This document shows positions 62,541-64,000 of a stretch of 64,000 nucleotides of DNA, in pieces; within the stretch, counting starts at the first letter, position 1; each line of letters begins with the position of its first letter. A program made the position numbers and the translations under genes. Origin of the DNA: Candidatus Methanomethylophilaceae archaeon (GTDB lineage: Archaea; Thermoplasmatota; Thermoplasmata; Methanomassiliicoccales; Methanomethylophilaceae); NCBI GenBank assembly GCA_944320495.1, contig CALUHR010000009.1, positions 1 to 64,000 on the forward strand, in the 5' to 3' direction. The notes beneath the pieces were generated by a model that ran no database searches, was not told the DNA's origin, and saw only the letters and a program-made list of their open reading frames with translations.

Positions 62541-63297
62541 CTCTCACATCCTCCGATATCGAAATCCTGGTGAACCATCCCGAGAGGGCGGCCCCGATCT
62601 CCCCGCTGCGTCCCATCGCCTTATCCCTCTGCGACGCGGGCATCTCGACCCTTGCCGATGTCCCGTCGGTGCGGACGCGGAAGCCGCTGAAACCGAGCCC
62701 GCGCACCACATCCTCGCTGCTCTCTACGATGTCCAGCAGTTCCCGGGTGAGCGGTACGCCGGTGTCCACCCTGGTCGCCCGGCACGAGTCGGACGGCAGG
62801 TCCCATGTGACGAGCCCGTCGACCCTGGAGAGATCCCTGATGCGGTCCTTGGTGAGGCCCGCGTCCCTGAGCGGCGAGACGATGCCCAGTTCTCTGATGG
62901 CCCTCATCCCCGGCCTGTCATCCTCCGCGTCCGAGGCGTTTGTCCCGTCTGCTATGACGGGATATCCCATTCCGAAAGCCGCTTCGCGTATGGCGGAGAA
63001 CATGGCGCGCTTGCAGTGGTAGCAGCGATCGGCCCTGTTCTCCGAGATCTCCGGGATCCCGAGGAAGTCAATGTCCAGGACCATGGGTTCCAGCCCCTCC
63101 TCCAGGCACAGTACGATGGCGCGCTCGACCTCCGTCTCGCGGGACAGATGGGTCCTCACGATGACCGGGAGGACGTCCGCTCCCGAGGCATTGGCGCGGT
63201 GCAGGAGGAAGGCGGAGTCCGTGCCTCCGGAGAGGGCTATCGCTACCTTCCCGTTGGCGTCGAAGAAGGATTGGAGGGTCTCTTCGCTCACGTCCAC
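62533..63297 (-). CDS. larE: LarE-type ATP-dependent sulfur transferase (254 aa)
   Basis: PP-loop pyrophosphatase: S23-GGTDS28 binds ATP. Cysteines C92 and C95 (RCYHCK) plus C172 (DSCRATR) form the three-cysteine set seen in [4Fe-4S]-type LarE, rather than the single sacrificial cysteine form. Adds sulfur to the LarB product. GTG 63297 is used; a second GTG at 63291 fits the TATA element TTTTAACC (63310-63317) slightly better. LarC is not in the window. Confidence 0.9.
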   Translation of the reverse strand: MDVSEETLQSFFDANGKVAIALSGGTDSAFLLHRANASGADVLPVIVRTHLSRETEVERAIVLCLEEGLEPMVLDIDFLGIPEISENRADRCYHCKRAMFSAIREAAFGMGYPVIADGTNASDAEDDRPGMRAIRELGIVSPLRDAGLTKDRIRDLSRVDGLVTWDLPSDSCRATRVDTGVPLTRELLDIVESSEDVVRGLGFSGFRVRTDGTSARVEMPASQRDKAMGRSGEIGAALSGWFTRISISEDVRDG

Positions 63298-63333
63298 TCT
63301 CAGACCGACGGCGGTTAAAATCTGTTCCGCCGG

Positions 63334-63615
63334 TCACTCGAAGATGTGCTTCTGCCTCTCCTTCGAGATCGACAGCAGGACCTCGGCGATCTGGGACGCC
63401 TCGAACTCCGTCAGGCTGACCTCTTCGCAGAGCTCCTTGTAGTGCTGCTTGACCTCGCGCTCCTTGTCTTCGTCCCAGTAGCGCTGGTGTGAGTTCTTCT
63501 TGGCCTTCGCCAGCTCGTCGGCGATCTCCATGCGGGTGGCTATGAGGTCGATGATCTGCTCGTCGATCGCCTCGATCTGAGACCGGAGCTCATCTGTGTC
63601 GGACATTTCGATCAC
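63334..63615 (-). CDS. Chorismate mutase, AroQ type (93 aa)
   Basis: All-helical mutase: DELRSQIEAIDEQIIDLIATRMEIADELAKAKK contains the conserved arginines/lysine for chorismate binding, and the last helix LTEFEASQIAEVLLSISKERQ completes the active site. Converts chorismate to prephenate for Phe/Tyr. GTG 63615 has GAGGT close upstream and a GTTTATCT TATA element; ATG 63606 is an alternative. Confidence 0.92.
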   Translation of the reverse strand: MIEMSDTDELRSQIEAIDEQIIDLIATRMEIADELAKAKKNSHQRYWDEDKEREVKQHYKELCEEVSLTEFEASQIAEVLLSISKERQKHIFE

Positions 63616-63698
63616 ATCTACCTCAAGGCGAATAGATAAACTTTGGCGGACGCGACGGGGATGCCTCGCTCTCCCGGATTACATCGTGTCACTGCTGA

Positions 63699-63708
63699 CC
63701 TTTAAATC
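63699..63708 (+). promoter_or_regulatory. TATA box of the ACT-domain regulator
   Basis: ACCTTTAAAT centred about 27 nt before ATG 63732, giving a leaderless transcript. Confidence 0.6.
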
Positions 63709-63731
63709 CTGATACCACGATTCGAATAATT

Positions 63732-64000
63732 ATGGACATAGTGGAATCAAAATTCAAGTCCACTCCTGCGCAGGCCGCGGTGGTGGACCTCTTCCTGAGG
63801 GTGGGGGTCAGGATCGAGGACGGTCGCGCATGGTGCGACGGCATAGTCCTCGGCGACTGTGCCATCGGACGCGCGGCGGGCGTGGACCGCAGGGTGGTGA
63901 GGGCCACCATAGAGAAGATAGCGGGGGATCCAGATCTCCTGAGGATCTTCTCCAAGCTGAACTGCACCCTGTCCATGGTGGACATGGCGCCCGAGATCGG
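63732..64000 (+). CDS. COG2150 predicted amino-acid-metabolism regulator, N-terminal part (cut by window end)
   Basis: The first 89 codons read FKSTPAQAAVVDLFLRVGVRIEDGRAWCDGIVLGDCAIGRAAGVDRRVVRATIEKI, the helix-turn-helix start typical of the archaeal COG2150 family, whose C-terminal ACT domain (outside the window) senses an amino acid. Adjacent to chorismate mutase, which could be linked to aromatic amino acid control. Confidence 0.8.
   Translation, partial: MDIVESKFKSTPAQAAVVDLFLRVGVRIEDGRAWCDGIVLGDCAIGRAAGVDRRVVRATIEKIAGDPDLLRIFSKLNCTLSMVDMAPEI

Noticed and set aside
1-64000. CRISPR arrays, rRNA genes and complete insertion sequences
   Set aside because: No regularly spaced repeats, no rRNA-like stretches and no transposase frames with terminal repeats were seen.

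Overview
This window is a dense, GC-rich archaeal chromosome segment, most likely from the seventh methanogen order, Methanomassiliicoccales. The pointers are a strongly codon-biased, HxC...C zinc-type methylcobamide:CoM methyltransferase (MtaA/MtbA family), archaeal-type informational genes (DRG GTPase, RecJ/GAN nuclease, single-chain glycyl-tRNA synthetase), many TATA boxes about 26 nt upstream of start codons (leaderless transcripts), and a near-total avoidance of TAG as a stop. I read stop codons by eye on about 60 genes: TGA dominates, TAA is occasional, and no well-supported gene ends in TAG. That matters because methylamine-using members of this order translate TAG as pyrrolysine. The species itself cannot be named from the sequence.

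Layout. 1-700: tail of an exporter-type ABC subunit and a 2[4Fe-4S] ferredoxin. 0.7-8.6 kb: RecJ-like/RNase H-like nuclease operon, metallophosphoesterase, corrinoid methyltransferase, argF, DRG GTPase. 8.7-21.2 kb: membrane/zinc-ribbon proteins, a four-CBS protein with an HPF-like tail, an operon of amidohydrolase, universal stress protein, CBS protein and glyS, a thioredoxin-reductase-like flavoprotein, a PAS/flavin-binding cluster, and small zinc-ribbon proteins. 21.3-24.5 kb: CNNM/CorC-type transporter, COG1325 RNA-binding protein, tRNA-Ile(GAU), a decayed region, and a winged-helix regulator. 24.8-35.2 kb: one giant repeat-rich surface protein frame (3,475 codons) interrupted by a single in-frame TAG and overlapped at its end by a second, related winged-helix gene. 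35.7-43.7 kb: EamA and FNT transporters, MenA-like prenyltransferase plus UbiE-like methyltransferase plus HAD phosphatase, Sel1 protein, three tandem membrane/zinc-ribbon proteins, M18 aminopeptidase. 43.7-49.1 kb: two decayed ATPase/nuclease genes flank mtnP and the first histidine cluster (hisB-hisF-hisIE-PHP phosphatase) with a COG2522 regulator. 49.2-55.9 kb: siderophore/iron uptake locus (binding protein, FecCD permease, FecE ATPase in frame with an exporter-type ABC subunit, second exporter-type subunit) behind a perfect inverted repeat. 56-60 kb: YczE-like membrane protein and the second histidine cluster (hisG-hisC-hisH-hisA). 60-64 kb: aspartate-semialdehyde dehydrogenase, larB, larE, chorismate mutase, and the start of a COG2150 ACT-domain regulator.

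How it fits together. The two his clusters cover every histidine step except HisD. asd, chorismate mutase, argF and the COG2150 regulator add amino-acid synthesis. The iron locus and the ferredoxin share TTAGGAA half-sites and each lies beside a related exporter-type ABC gene, suggesting a common metal regulon. The most remarkable object is the giant surface protein: its signal peptide lies before the TAG and its membrane anchor after it, so the protein is only complete if TAG is read through, plausibly as pyrrolysine.
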